Below are positions 36,486-45,081 of a stretch of DNA of 64,000 nt, piece by piece (the first letter of the stretch is position 1; each line of letters starts with the position of its first letter). The position numbers were made by a program, and so were the translations under genes. The notes under the pieces were generated by a model, which saw only the letters and a list, made by a program, of their open reading frames with translations, made no database searches and was not told where the DNA came from. Source of the DNA: Ramlibacter sp. (GTDB lineage: Bacteria > Pseudomonadota > Gammaproteobacteria > Burkholderiales > Burkholderiaceae_C); the NCBI GenBank assembly GCA_016713005.1, contig JADJPY010000012.1, positions 310,001 through 374,000 of the forward strand, written 5' to 3'.

Positions 36486-37562
36486 ATGAAGTTCGTCGAC
36501 GAAGCCTGGATCGACATCGCCGCTGGCGATGGAGGGAACGGCTGCGTCTCGTTCCGGCACGAGAAGTACAAGGAGTTCGGTGGCCCCAACGGGGGGGACG
36601 GTGGCCGGGGCGGCCATGTCTTCGCGCTGGCCGATGCCAGCCTGAACACCCTGGTGGACTTCCGGTTCTCGCGCCGGCATGAGGCCAAGCGCGGTGAGCA
36701 CGGCATGGGCTCGGACATGTTCGGTGCGGCGGGTGACGACATCACGCTCAAGATGCCCGTGGGCACCATCATCAGCGACGCCGAGACTGGCGAAGTGCTG
36801 TACGAACTGCTGCAGCCTGGCGAGCGGATCCTGATCGCCAAGGGTGGTGACGGCGGCTTTGGAAACATGCGCTTCAAGAGCGCCATCAACCGCGCGCCCA
36901 GGCAGAAAACCCCCGGCTGGCCAGGCGAAAAGAAGAACCTCAAGCTTGAGCTGAAAGTGCTGGCCGATGTGGGGCTGCTGGGCATGCCCAATGCCGGCAA
37001 GTCCACACTGATCGCGGCCATCTCCAACGCCCGCCCCAAAATTGCGGACTACCCTTTCACCACGCTGCATCCCAATCTGGGTGTGGTGCGCGTCGGCCCG
37101 GAGCAGAGTTTTGTCGTGGCCGACGTGCCGGGGCTGATCGAAGGTGCCTCCGAGGGCGCCGGTCTGGGACACCAGTTCCTGCGCCACCTGCAGCGCACAC
37201 GATTGTTGTTGCACCTGGTGGACTTCGCGCCGTTTGACGACAGTGTGGACCCGGTCGCGCAGGCCAAAGCCATCGTGGGTGAGCTCAAGAAGTACGACAA
37301 GGCGCTGTACGACAAGCCGCGCTGGCTGGTCCTGAACAAGCTGGACATGGTGCCCGAACAGGAGCGCGAGGCCCGCGTCAAGGACTTCATCCGCAGGTTC
37401 CGGTACAAGGGGCCGGTGTTCGGCATTTCTGCGCTCACGCGTGAAGGATGCGAGCCGCTGATCAAGGCGATTTACCAGCACATCAAGGCGCGCCAGGTGG
37501 CGGAGCAGGCACCCGTGGAAGTGGATCCGCGCTTCGCTGGCGACGGCGATCCAGCGAAGTGA
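36486..37562 (+). CDS. obgE: Obg-family GTPase ObgE/CgtA
   Basis: An essential GTPase linked to 50S ribosome assembly and stress control. The 358 residues start with the glycine-rich Obg fold (FVDEAWIDIAAGDGGNGCVS, GGDGGRGGHVF), then the G domain with G1 GMPNAGKST, switch II DVPGLIEGASEGAG and G4 NKLD. The short C-terminal tail is acidic. ATG 36486 is only 10 bases after a TAGAAT, so if that were a -10 box the mRNA would be almost leaderless. The rplU-rpmA-obgE-proB order is widely conserved. Confidence 0.97.
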   Translation: MKFVDEAWIDIAAGDGGNGCVSFRHEKYKEFGGPNGGDGGRGGHVFALADASLNTLVDFRFSRRHEAKRGEHGMGSDMFGAAGDDITLKMPVGTIISDAETGEVLYELLQPGERILIAKGGDGGFGNMRFKSAINRAPRQKTPGWPGEKKNLKLELKVLADVGLLGMPNAGKSTLIAAISNARPKIADYPFTTLHPNLGVVRVGPEQSFVVADVPGLIEGASEGAGLGHQFLRHLQRTRLLLHLVDFAPFDDSVDPVAQAKAIVGELKKYDKALYDKPRWLVLNKLDMVPEQEREARVKDFIRRFRYKGPVFGISALTREGCEPLIKAIYQHIKARQVAEQAPVEVDPRFAGDGDPAK

Positions 37563-37565
37563 GAT

Positions 37566-37617
37566 GCTATGAAAAAGATAGCGCGTCAGGTCCATTGGGC
37601 GGGGGCTGGAGGCTGAA
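37566..37617 (-). repeat. Dispersed repeat family A, copy 5 (reverse), supplying the proB ribosome-binding site
   Basis: The plus strand reads GCTATGAAAAAGATAGC, then GCGTCAGG, GGCGGGGGCTGGAGGCTGAA. It fills the whole obgE-proB gap. GGAGG at 37608-37612 within the repeat lies 5 bases before the proB ATG and is the best Shine-Dalgarno site there. Confidence 0.8.
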
Positions 37618-38754
37618 ATGACCACCATTCAGGGCGCGTCCGTGCTGCGCGACGCTGGCCGCATCGTCGTCAAGGTGGGTTCCAGCCTGGTGACCAATGA
37701 AGGACGCGGGCTGGACGAAGCCGCCATTGGTGAATGGTGTCGCCAGCTCTCCTTGCTCGTGCGCGAAGGCCGTGAAGTGGTGATGGTGTCCAGTGGCGCC
37801 GTCGCCGAGGGCATGAAGCGCCTGGGCTGGGCCACCCGCCCCAAGGAAATCAACGAGCTGCAGGCCGCCGCCGCCGTGGGGCAGATGGGCCTGGCCCAGA
37901 TGTACGAGACCAAGCTGCGCGAGCACGGGCTGGGCTCGGCTCAGGTGCTGCTGACGCACGCGGACCTGGCCGACCGCGAGCGTTACCTCAACGCGCGCTC
38001 CACGCTGTTGACGCTGCTGCGTCTGCGGGTGCTGCCTGTGATCAACGAAAACGACACGGTGGTCAACGACGAAATCAAGTTCGGCGACAACGACACGCTG
38101 GGCGCCCTGGTGGCGAACCTGGTCGAGGCGGATGCGCTGGTCATCCTGACCGACCAGAAGGGCCTGTACAGCGCCGACCCGCGCAAGGACCCCAATGCCA
38201 CCTTCGTGCACGAGGCCAAGGCCGGCGACCCCGCCCTTGAAGCCATGGCGGGCGGGGCCGGCTCCAGCCTGGGACGTGGGGGCATGCTCACCAAAATCCT
38301 GGCGGCCCGGCGCGCGGCCGGCTCAGGCGCGTCCACGGTGATCGCCTGGGGGCGCGAACCCGACGCCCTGCTGCGCCTGGCCCGCGGCGAGGCCATCGGC
38401 ACTCTGCTGGTGGCACAGACCCAGAAGACACAGGCGCGCAAGCAATGGATGGCCGACCACCTTCAGCTGCGCGGGTCGGTGACGATCGACGAAGGCGCGG
38501 TGGCCAAGCTGCGTGATGGCGGCAAGAGCCTGTTGCCGATCGGCATGACGTCCGTCGAGGGCGATTTTTCGAGGGGTGACGTGATCGCGGTGCGCGGGCC
38601 CGACGGTGTGGAGATTGCACGTGGCCTGGCCAACTACGCCAGCCCGGAAGCGCGCCTGTTGTGCCGCAAGCCGTCTTCCGAATTTGAACGCTGGCTTGGA
38701 TACGCGGCGGAGCCGGAGATGGTGCACCGCGACAACCTGGTGCTGACGCGCTGA
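37618..38754 (+). CDS. proB: Glutamate 5-kinase
   Basis: ProB phosphorylates glutamate in the first step of proline synthesis and is usually inhibited by proline. The 378 residues hold an N-terminal amino-acid kinase domain (IVVKVGSSLVTNEG, MVSSGAVAEGMKRLG, NENDTVVNDEIKFGDNDTLG in its conserved blocks) and a C-terminal PUA domain (from about residue 280). The partner proA is not adjacent in this window. Its ribosome-binding site lies in a family A repeat. Confidence 0.96.
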   Translation: MTTIQGASVLRDAGRIVVKVGSSLVTNEGRGLDEAAIGEWCRQLSLLVREGREVVMVSSGAVAEGMKRLGWATRPKEINELQAAAAVGQMGLAQMYETKLREHGLGSAQVLLTHADLADRERYLNARSTLLTLLRLRVLPVINENDTVVNDEIKFGDNDTLGALVANLVEADALVILTDQKGLYSADPRKDPNATFVHEAKAGDPALEAMAGGAGSSLGRGGMLTKILAARRAAGSGASTVIAWGREPDALLRLARGEAIGTLLVAQTQKTQARKQWMADHLQLRGSVTIDEGAVAKLRDGGKSLLPIGMTSVEGDFSRGDVIAVRGPDGVEIARGLANYASPEARLLCRKPSSEFERWLGYAAEPEMVHRDNLVLTR

Positions 38755-38787
38755 ACGTGTGCTTTCCCGGCCCGCGGCCGGGGCGCC

Positions 38788-39285
38788 TCATGGGGCCTGG
38801 ACGGGGTACTTCAGTGCGCGCACCAGCGCTTCTGCGCTCTGCACGGGGGCGTTTTCCTGGCACGCGCCCAGCCGCGCCAGGCGCAACGTGTGCCGGGACT
38901 GGCCAAAGGCGAAGATCGATTTCCACTCGCTGTTCCCCGCCGGCGCCCAGCCGCTGCCGGCGTTGTGTCGTGCATAGGTCCTGAACTCCCCGCGGGCGCA
39001 GCGGATGCCCTCATACAGCCCGGTCACGACGCCCGAGGTGCTGCGGGCCACCACGACATACCGCACGACGCCGTCTTTGCCGATGCTGATGGAAGCGGGG
39101 TCCAACCCGAAACGAATGGCCGAATCTGCCGTCACTTCAAACGGAATCAGGCGCGCGATTTCGAAGGCCGGGGGCGTGGGAACCTCTGCTTCCTTCCAGT
39201 CGAGGTCGTCGCCCGCCAGTTGGGCGAGCGCGACCTGCGTGAACGCCAGCGCGCAGAGGGCGATCCCCCATTTCCGTTCAAACAT
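38788..39285 (-). CDS. CNP1-like secreted protein
   Basis: A 165-residue exported protein of the CNP1-like family, whose function is unknown. A signal peptide (RKWGIALCALAFTQVALA) is followed by a conserved domain with DLDWKEAEVP near its start, VVVARSTSGVVTGLYEGIRC and a Trp-rich segment NSEWKSI. Two cysteines (GIRCARG and LGACQE) may pair. ATG 39285 follows AGGAGA. The gene overlaps rppH by 8 bases; the neighbourhood proB-CNP1-rppH-proS is common in Comamonadaceae. Confidence 0.8.
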   Translation of the reverse strand: MFERKWGIALCALAFTQVALAQLAGDDLDWKEAEVPTPPAFEIARLIPFEVTADSAIRFGLDPASISIGKDGVVRYVVVARSTSGVVTGLYEGIRCARGEFRTYARHNAGSGWAPAGNSEWKSIFAFGQSRHTLRLARLGACQENAPVQSAEALVRALKYPVQAP

Positions 39286-39928
39286 CGGGCTTCTCCTGTC
39301 CAACATGGGCGGGCATCGCCGTCTGGGGATCGGGTTCAAACGTGCCGCCCGGGGGCAGCTCCAGCGCCATCCCTGGCATGAAGTCGGAGTCCGTCATGGC
39401 GGCTTCGCCATCGCGGTTTCGCAGGGCGCCGCGCAGGTAGCGGTTGCGGTGATCCTGGCGCGGCAGGAAGCGGGCCAGTTCGCTCAGCGCCATTTCGTAG
39501 ACCCCACGCTTGAATTCGACCACCACGTCCAGCGGAACCCAATAGTCGTTCCAGCGCCAGGCGTCAAACTCCGGATGGTCTGTGGCACGCAGGTTCAGGT
39601 TCCAGTCGTGCGCCGTCAGCTGCAGGAGGAACCAGATCTGCTTCTGGCCCTTGTAGTGGCCCCGCGCGTCGCGGCGGATGTACCGGTCAGGCACCTCGTA
39701 GCGCAACCAGTCGCGGGTGCGGGCCAGGATGCGCACATGCTCCGGCGCAAGCCCGACTTCTTCCTGGAGCTCGCGGAACATCGCCTGCTCCGGAGATTCG
39801 CCCCGATCTATGCCACCCTGCGGGAACTGCCAGCTGTGGGTACGGATGCGCTTGCCCCAGAACACCTGGTTCTTCTGGTTGAGCAGGATGATGCCGACGT
39901 TCGGCCTAAAGCCGTCCCGGTCAAGCAT
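39278..39928 (-). CDS. rppH: RNA pyrophosphohydrolase
   Basis: RppH removes pyrophosphate from the 5' end of mRNA and starts its decay. It is 216 residues from ATG 39928 (MLDRDGFRPNVGII). The Nudix box GGIDRGESPEQAMFRELQEE is intact, and WQFPQGG precedes it. The C-terminal tail of about 60 residues is longer than in E. coli and low in conservation. It is divergent from proS across a 92-base AT-rich gap that should hold both promoters. Confidence 0.94.
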   Translation of the reverse strand: MLDRDGFRPNVGIILLNQKNQVFWGKRIRTHSWQFPQGGIDRGESPEQAMFRELQEEVGLAPEHVRILARTRDWLRYEVPDRYIRRDARGHYKGQKQIWFLLQLTAHDWNLNLRATDHPEFDAWRWNDYWVPLDVVVEFKRGVYEMALSELARFLPRQDHRNRYLRGALRNRDGEAAMTDSDFMPGMALELPPGGTFEPDPQTAMPAHVGQEKPDV

Positions 39929-40020
39929 AATCAAACCCCAAATTTTTAAACTGAGTTCATTATGCACGCCGCCTCGCGCGGGGCAAGGGGCTCGGACCTT
40001 ACGGACGGATTCCCCGCCTG

Positions 40021-41766
40021 ATGAAAGCCTCCCAGTTTTTCATTTCCACCCTCAAGGAAGCTCCCGCCGATGCGGAGGTCGTGAGCCATCAGCTGATGAT
40101 GCGCGCGGGCCTCGTCAAGAAGCTCGGTGCGGGCATTTACAGCTGGATGCCCATGGGGCTGCGCGTGTTGCGCAAGATCGAGGCCATCGTTCGCCAGGAG
40201 ATGAACCGCGCAGGCGCGGTGGAGCTGCTGATGCCCGTGGTGCAGCCTGCGGAGTTCTGGCAGGAAACCGGCCGCTGGAGCAAGATGGGCCCCGAGCTGA
40301 TGCGTGTGAAGGACCGCCATGACCGCGACTTCATCATCCAGCCCACCAGCGAAGAGGTGGTGACAGACATCGCCCGCCAGGAACTGCGCAGCTACAAGCA
40401 ACTGCCGCGCAACCTGTACCACATCCAGACCAAGTTCCGTGACGAGCGCCGCCCGCGCTTTGGCGTGATGCGCAGCCGCGAGTTCATCATGAAGGACGCG
40501 TACAGCTTCGACCGCGACATTGAGGGCGCCAAGGCCAGCTACCAGAACATGGCCAGGGCCTACCGCGCCATATTCGACCGTTTCGGCCTGCGCTACCGCG
40601 CGGTGGCCGCCGACAGCGGTGCCATCGGCGGCGACCTTTCCGAAGAGTTCCAGGTGATCGCGGCCACTGGCGAAGACGCCATCGTGTACTGCCCCGCCAG
40701 CGACTATGCGGCCAACATGGAGAAGGCCGAGGCGCTGGCGCCGCAGGGCCCGCGTCCGCACGCCACGCAAGCGCTGACGAAAACCGCCACGCCGGGCAAG
40801 AGCACCTGCGCCGATGTGGCGCAACTGCTGGGCGTGCCGCTGAACACGACCGTGAAGTCCATTGTGCTGGCCACGGATGCGCTGAACGACAAGGGAGAGA
40901 TCGTCAAGACCCAGGTGTGGCTGCTGCTGCTGCGTGGCGACCACGACATGAACGAGATCAAGGCGGGCAAGGTGCCCGGGCTGGACAGCGGCTTCCGCTT
41001 CGCAACCGTGCCGGAGATCATCGAACATTTCGGCGCCAAGCCAGGCTACCTGGGGCCCATTGGCCTGAAAAAGCCGGTGAAGCTCGTCGCCGACCGCGAG
41101 GTGGCGGTGATGGCCGACTGGATCTGCGGCGCCAACGAAGCCGACTTCCACATCACCGGCGTCAACTGGGGCCGCGACCTGCCTGAACCCGATGTGGTGG
41201 CCGACATCCGAAACATCGTCGAAGGCGATGCGTCGCCCGACGGCAAGGGGGCGCTGGCCATTGAGCGCGGCATCGAGGTCGGGCATATCTTCGTGCTCGG
41301 CACCAAGTACAGCAAGGCGATGAACGCCACCTTCCTGGACGAAAACGGCAAGCCGCAGTTTCTTGAAATGGGCTGTTACGGCATTGGCATCACGCGCCTG
41401 CCGGCGGCGGCCATCGAGCAGAACCACGACGCGCGCGGCGTGATCTGGCCGGATGCCATCGCGCCGTTCACCGTGGTGATCTGTCCCATCGGCATGGACC
41501 GCAGTGCCGAAGTGAAGGCCGCCGCCGAAGCCCTGTATGCCGAACTGCTGGGCGCGGGGGTGGACGTCCTGCTGGACGACCGCGGCGAGCGCCCGGGCGC
41601 CATGTTTGCCGACTGGGAGCTGATCGGCGTGCCTCACCGCATCACCATTGGAGACCGCGGGTTGAAGGACGGCCACGTGGAATACCAGCACCGCCGCGAC
41701 AGCGCGGCCACCCAGGTGCCTCTGGGCGGTGCGGCAGCGTTTGTGCAGGCTCGCGTCCAGGTGTGA
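40021..41766 (+). CDS. proS: Prolyl-tRNA synthetase, bacterial type
   Basis: ProS attaches proline to tRNA-Pro. The 581 residues form the long bacterial type with the INS editing domain inserted between class II motifs 2 and 3. Motif 2 is seen in TKFRDERRPRFGVMRSREF, the editing domain around residues 230-400, motif 3 near MGCYGIGITRLP, and the anticodon-binding domain at the end (DDRGERPGAMFADWELIGVP). Its stop overlaps the following transglycosylase start by 4 bases (GTGA). Confidence 0.97.
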   Translation: MKASQFFISTLKEAPADAEVVSHQLMMRAGLVKKLGAGIYSWMPMGLRVLRKIEAIVRQEMNRAGAVELLMPVVQPAEFWQETGRWSKMGPELMRVKDRHDRDFIIQPTSEEVVTDIARQELRSYKQLPRNLYHIQTKFRDERRPRFGVMRSREFIMKDAYSFDRDIEGAKASYQNMARAYRAIFDRFGLRYRAVAADSGAIGGDLSEEFQVIAATGEDAIVYCPASDYAANMEKAEALAPQGPRPHATQALTKTATPGKSTCADVAQLLGVPLNTTVKSIVLATDALNDKGEIVKTQVWLLLLRGDHDMNEIKAGKVPGLDSGFRFATVPEIIEHFGAKPGYLGPIGLKKPVKLVADREVAVMADWICGANEADFHITGVNWGRDLPEPDVVADIRNIVEGDASPDGKGALAIERGIEVGHIFVLGTKYSKAMNATFLDENGKPQFLEMGCYGIGITRLPAAAIEQNHDARGVIWPDAIAPFTVVICPIGMDRSAEVKAAAEALYAELLGAGVDVLLDDRGERPGAMFADWELIGVPHRITIGDRGLKDGHVEYQHRRDSAATQVPLGGAAAFVQARVQV

Positions 41767-42392
41767 TTACCCGACGAATATGCCTCCAGGCCGCGTCCGC
41801 TGGCGCTGGAGTGCTATTGTTTTCAGAGCAAGCCCGGGCTGGCGGGCAGCTGGAGGAACCGCTCGCCGATGCCGTGAAGAACGCGCTGAGCGCGGCCATC
41901 GCCAACAGTGCGCCGCCCGTCCCGGAGTTTGCCGACACCGAGTCGCGGCTGGCCTACCTGCGCTGGAAGGCGGCAATGAGCGGCCGGCTTCGCCGGCGCA
42001 AGCCGGATTTCCAGACGCGCACCGAGTTCCTGCAGACGCTGTGGTACGAGAGCAAGCGCGCCGGGCTGGCACCGGCCCTGGTATTGGGGCTGGTGCAGGT
42101 GGAGAGCGGGTTTCGCAAGTTTGCCGTGTCCAGCGTGGGTGCCCGCGGCTACATGCAGGTGATGCCGTTCTGGACCCGCGTGATCGGGGATGGTGACGCC
42201 AGCCGGCTCTTCGATACGCGGGTCAACCTGCGGTTTGGCTGCGTGATCCTGCGTCACTACCTCGACCGTGAGCGTGGGGATCTCTTCATGGCGCTGGGCC
42301 GCTACAACGGCAGCCGTGGCAAGGCCGAGTACCCCAACGCGGTCAATGCCGCGCGGCGCAGCTGGGAAACGGACGACACACCCAGGCGCTGA
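41763..42392 (+). CDS. Lytic transglycosylase, SLT-domain, probably Tat-exported
   Basis: A 209-residue peptidoglycan lytic transglycosylase. The catalytic Glu lies in QVESGF, with the family segments SSVGARGYMQVMPFW and GRYNGSRG. The N-terminus MITRRICLQAASAGAGVLLF carries Arg-Arg followed by a mildly hydrophobic stretch and an Ala-x-Ala site (ARA), which fits a twin-arginine signal. The start is GTG 41763, overlapping proS, so it is translationally coupled to a tRNA synthetase. It converges on grxD. Confidence 0.88.
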   Translation: MITRRICLQAASAGAGVLLFSEQARAGGQLEEPLADAVKNALSAAIANSAPPVPEFADTESRLAYLRWKAAMSGRLRRRKPDFQTRTEFLQTLWYESKRAGLAPALVLGLVQVESGFRKFAVSSVGARGYMQVMPFWTRVIGDGDASRLFDTRVNLRFGCVILRHYLDRERGDLFMALGRYNGSRGKAEYPNAVNAARRSWETDDTPRR

Positions 42393-42419
42393 GGCGGGGG
42401 CGGGGCGGGATGCCCGGAC

Positions 42420-42752
42420 TCAGGCCTGGGGCGGGGTGCCCAGCACCTGCTGCAGTTCGCCGTTCTGGTACATCTCCATCATGATGTCCGAGCCGCCTAC
42501 GAACTCGCCCTTGACATACAACTGAGGGATGGTCGGCCAGTTGCTGTATTCCTTGATGCCCTGGCGGATGGCCTCGTCGTCCAGCACGTTGACGGTACGC
42601 ACGGTTCTTGGGTCCACCCCGCAGGCCTTCAGGATCTGGATGGCGCGGCCGGAGAAGCCGCACATCGGAAAGGCGGCCGAGCCTTTCATGAACAGTACGA
42701 CATCGCTGGACTTGACCAGCTCGTCAATGCGTTCCTGGGTGGTGTCGCTCAT
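42420..42752 (-). CDS. grxD: Monothiol glutaredoxin, CGFS type
   Basis: A 110-residue glutaredoxin that carries and passes on 2Fe-2S clusters. The active site is Cys31-Gly-Phe-Ser34, preceded by the conserved Lys in FMKGS, and the WPTIPQLYVKGEFVGGSDI segment holds the cis-Pro and glutathione site. This family works with BolA-type proteins; an IbaG-like gene lies at 1662-1904. It follows prmC on the minus strand. Confidence 0.95.
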   Translation of the reverse strand: MSDTTQERIDELVKSSDVVLFMKGSAAFPMCGFSGRAIQILKACGVDPRTVRTVNVLDDEAIRQGIKEYSNWPTIPQLYVKGEFVGGSDIMMEMYQNGELQQVLGTPPQA

Positions 42753-42806
42753 GGCGTGACTCCTTCAATGTTCTGGACTGCGGGGTTCACCGCAGCGGAT
42801 GCCCGA

Positions 42807-43634
42807 TTATCCCAGCCCGGGCCACTGGCCGCCGGTGCAGCGCTCAATGCCCGCGAGGTCTTTGCGGCTGGATACCCCTTCGTAGCCCTGCGACGCCAGC
42901 AACTCCCGTACCGCGCCTGCCTGGTGCCAGCCGTGCTCCAGCAGCAGCCAGCCGCCCGGGCGCAGCCTTGCGCCGGCGCCAGAGGCAATCCGGCGCAGGT
43001 CGTCCAGGCCATCCTGCCCCGCCACGAGCGCCTGCTCGGGCTCGTGGCGCAAGGCGGGCAGGTGGGCGTCGTCTTGCGCCACATAGGGGGGGTTGGAGAC
43101 GATCAGGTCGTAGTGGTCGCTCACACCTTCCAGCCAGTCGCCTTGCAGGAAGCGAACGTCAAGGCCCAGACGCTGCGCGTTGGCGCGGGCCACATCCAGA
43201 GCTTCCGGGCTGCGGTCCACCGCTGTGACGCTGGCCCGGCCGCGCTGATGGCGGATGGCCAGCGCGATGGCGCCGCTTCCGGTGCCCAGGTCCAGTACGT
43301 CGGCGCTGGCAGTGGGCGGCAGCACCTCCAGCACCCAGTCGACCAGGGTTTCGGTGTCGGGGCGGGGCACCAGGACGCGGGCGTCCACCTGGAGCTCCAG
43401 GCCATAGAAGTCCTGCGAGCCGATCAGGTAGGCCATGGGTTCGCCATCGCGCAAGCGCTGCACCAGCTCCTGAAAGCGGGCCGAGGCTTCTGCCGGGACG
43501 GCTCCGTCGCCATGCGCGAGCAACCAGGCGCGGTCGCCGCGGGGGCGCCCCATCGCGCACAGCAGCAGGCGCTGCATGTCCGCGCGGGTCACGCCGGGCG
43601 CGTCCACATCGCGAAGGATCTGGTCGATTGTCAA
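42807..43634 (-). CDS. prmC: Release factor N5-glutamine methyltransferase
   Basis: PrmC methylates the Gln of the GGQ motif in release factors RF1 and RF2. It is 275 residues. The SAM-binding motif is DLGTGSGAIAL, and the substrate motif SNPPYV is present, as is the N-terminal helical domain with RVLVPRPDTE. prfA usually lies directly upstream in proteobacteria; here a family A repeat and then miaB occupy that place. Confidence 0.95.
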   Translation of the reverse strand: MTIDQILRDVDAPGVTRADMQRLLLCAMGRPRGDRAWLLAHGDGAVPAEASARFQELVQRLRDGEPMAYLIGSQDFYGLELQVDARVLVPRPDTETLVDWVLEVLPPTASADVLDLGTGSGAIALAIRHQRGRASVTAVDRSPEALDVARANAQRLGLDVRFLQGDWLEGVSDHYDLIVSNPPYVAQDDAHLPALRHEPEQALVAGQDGLDDLRRIASGAGARLRPGGWLLLEHGWHQAGAVRELLASQGYEGVSSRKDLAGIERCTGGQWPGLG

Positions 43635-43640
43635 TGCGGT

Positions 43641-43696
43641 GCTACAAAATCAGGAGCGGGTCAGCAAGCATTGGCGGGGGCTGGAGGCCGATTTTG
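43641..43696 (-). repeat. Dispersed repeat family A, copy 6 (reverse), miaB-prmC gap
   Basis: The plus strand reads GCTACAAAATCAGGAGC, GGGTCAGCAAGCATTGGC, GGGGGCTGGAGGCCGATTTT. It lies 6 bases from the prmC start codon (minus strand). The outer end grades into a T-rich hairpin that follows miaB. Confidence 0.8.
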
Positions 43697-43708
43697 TTTG
43701 AAAAATCG
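43689..43708 (-). terminator. Hairpin after miaB
   Basis: CGATTTT at 43689-43695 pairs with AAAATCG at 43702-43708 across GTTTGA. It starts 11 bases after the miaB stop in the minus direction. It is weak in GC, so termination is uncertain. Part of it belongs to family A copy 6. Confidence 0.4.
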
Positions 43709-43719
43709 ACCAACTGGCC

Positions 43720-45063
43720 TCAGCCGGCCTGTGCCACCTCGCGCTGCACCACCTCGGCTCGCAGGGAGTGCGGGTAGGCCGCGGTGATGGTGACATCCAC
43801 CATCTGGCCGACCAGGCGCGGCTGGCCGGGGAAGTTGACGATACGGTTGCATTCGGTGCGGCCCATCAGCTCGGTGGCGTCCTTGCGCGAGCGGCCTTCC
43901 ACCAGGACGCGCTGCACCGTACCGACGCGGGTGTCGCTGATGCGGCGCACCTGCGTGTCCAGCAGGGCCTGCAGCTGCTGCAGGCGCGCCAGCTTGACGG
44001 CATGCGGCGTATCGTCCGCGAGGTTGGCCGCGGGCGTGCCTGGGCGCGGGCTGAAGATGAAGCTGAAGCTGCTGTCAAAGCCCACGTCTTCCACCAGCTT
44101 GGTGAGCCGGTCAAAGTCGTCCTGCGTTTCACCGGGAAAGCCCACGATGAAGTCGCTGGACAGCGACAGCTGGGGTCGCACCGCGCGCAGCTTGCGCACC
44201 GTGCTCTTGTATTCCATCGCGGTGTAGCCGCGCTTCATCGCCATCAGGATGCGGTCGCTGGCGTGCTGCACCGGCAGGTGCAGGTGGCTCACCAGCTTGG
44301 GCACCCTGGCGTAAGCGTCAATGAGCCGCTGGGTGAACTCGTTGGGGTGGCTGGTGGTGTAGCGGATGCGTTCGATGCCGGGGATGTCGGCCACGTACTC
44401 GATGAGCAGAGCAAAGTCGGCGATCTCTGCCGTGTCTCCCATGCGGCCGCGGTAGGCGTTCACGTTCTGGCCCAGCAGCGTCACCTCGCGCACGCCCTGG
44501 CTGGCCAGGCCAGCAATCTCGACCAGCACGTCGTCGAACGGGCGCGAAACCTCCTCGCCGCGGGTGTAGGGAACCACGCAGTAGCTGCAGTACTTGCTGC
44601 AGCCTTCCATGATGCTCACGAACGCCGTGGCACCGTCCACGCGCGCGGGCGGCAGGTGGTCGAACTTCTCGATCTCGGGGAAGCTGATGTCCACCTGCGG
44701 CCGGGCCTCGCGCCGGCGCGCGTCCAGCAGCTCGGGCAGGCGGTGCAGCGTCTGCGGACCGAAGACCACGTCCACATAGGGTGCGCGACGGATGATCTCG
44801 GCGCCCTCCTGGCTGGCCACGCAGCCGCCCACGCCGATCAGCACGCCATTTTGCTTGAGGTGCTGCACGCGGCCCAGGTCGGAGAACACCTTCTCCTGCG
44901 CCTTCTCGCGCACCGAACAGGTGTTGAACAGGATCAGGTCGGCCTGCTCGACGTCGGTGGTCGGCTCATAGCCCTGTGCCGCGCCCAGCACGTCGGCCAT
45001 CTTGTCCGAGTCGTACTCGTTCATCTGGCAGCCAAAGGTCTTGATGAATACTTTGCGGGCCAT
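43720..45063 (-). CDS. miaB: tRNA-2-methylthio-N6-dimethylallyladenosine synthase
   Basis: MiaB adds the methylthio group to i6A37 in tRNAs that read UNN codons. It is 447 residues. The N-terminal MTTase domain has three cluster cysteines (TFGCQMNEYD, FNTCSVREKA, VGGCVASQEG), the radical-SAM motif is CSKYCSYC, and a C-terminal TRAM domain ends the protein. It lies upstream of prmC on the minus strand and downstream of an unknown secreted protein gene. Confidence 0.96.
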   Translation of the reverse strand: MARKVFIKTFGCQMNEYDSDKMADVLGAAQGYEPTTDVEQADLILFNTCSVREKAQEKVFSDLGRVQHLKQNGVLIGVGGCVASQEGAEIIRRAPYVDVVFGPQTLHRLPELLDARRREARPQVDISFPEIEKFDHLPPARVDGATAFVSIMEGCSKYCSYCVVPYTRGEEVSRPFDDVLVEIAGLASQGVREVTLLGQNVNAYRGRMGDTAEIADFALLIEYVADIPGIERIRYTTSHPNEFTQRLIDAYARVPKLVSHLHLPVQHASDRILMAMKRGYTAMEYKSTVRKLRAVRPQLSLSSDFIVGFPGETQDDFDRLTKLVEDVGFDSSFSFIFSPRPGTPAANLADDTPHAVKLARLQQLQALLDTQVRRISDTRVGTVQRVLVEGRSRKDATELMGRTECNRIVNFPGQPRLVGQMVDVTITAAYPHSLRAEVVQREVAQAG

Positions 45064-45081
45064 GGGGCCTCCGGGAAAAGC

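Noticed and set aside
39946..41691. An open frame of 581 codons opposite proS
   Set aside because: It mirrors proS codon for codon and shows no protein family features.
41811..41827. A possible ninth family A end, GCTATTGTTTTCAGAGC, in the transglycosylase signal region
   Set aside because: Only the 17-bp end and a vague GGGCTGGCGGG stretch match; the CTGACCCG block is missing, so it was not listed as a repeat copy.
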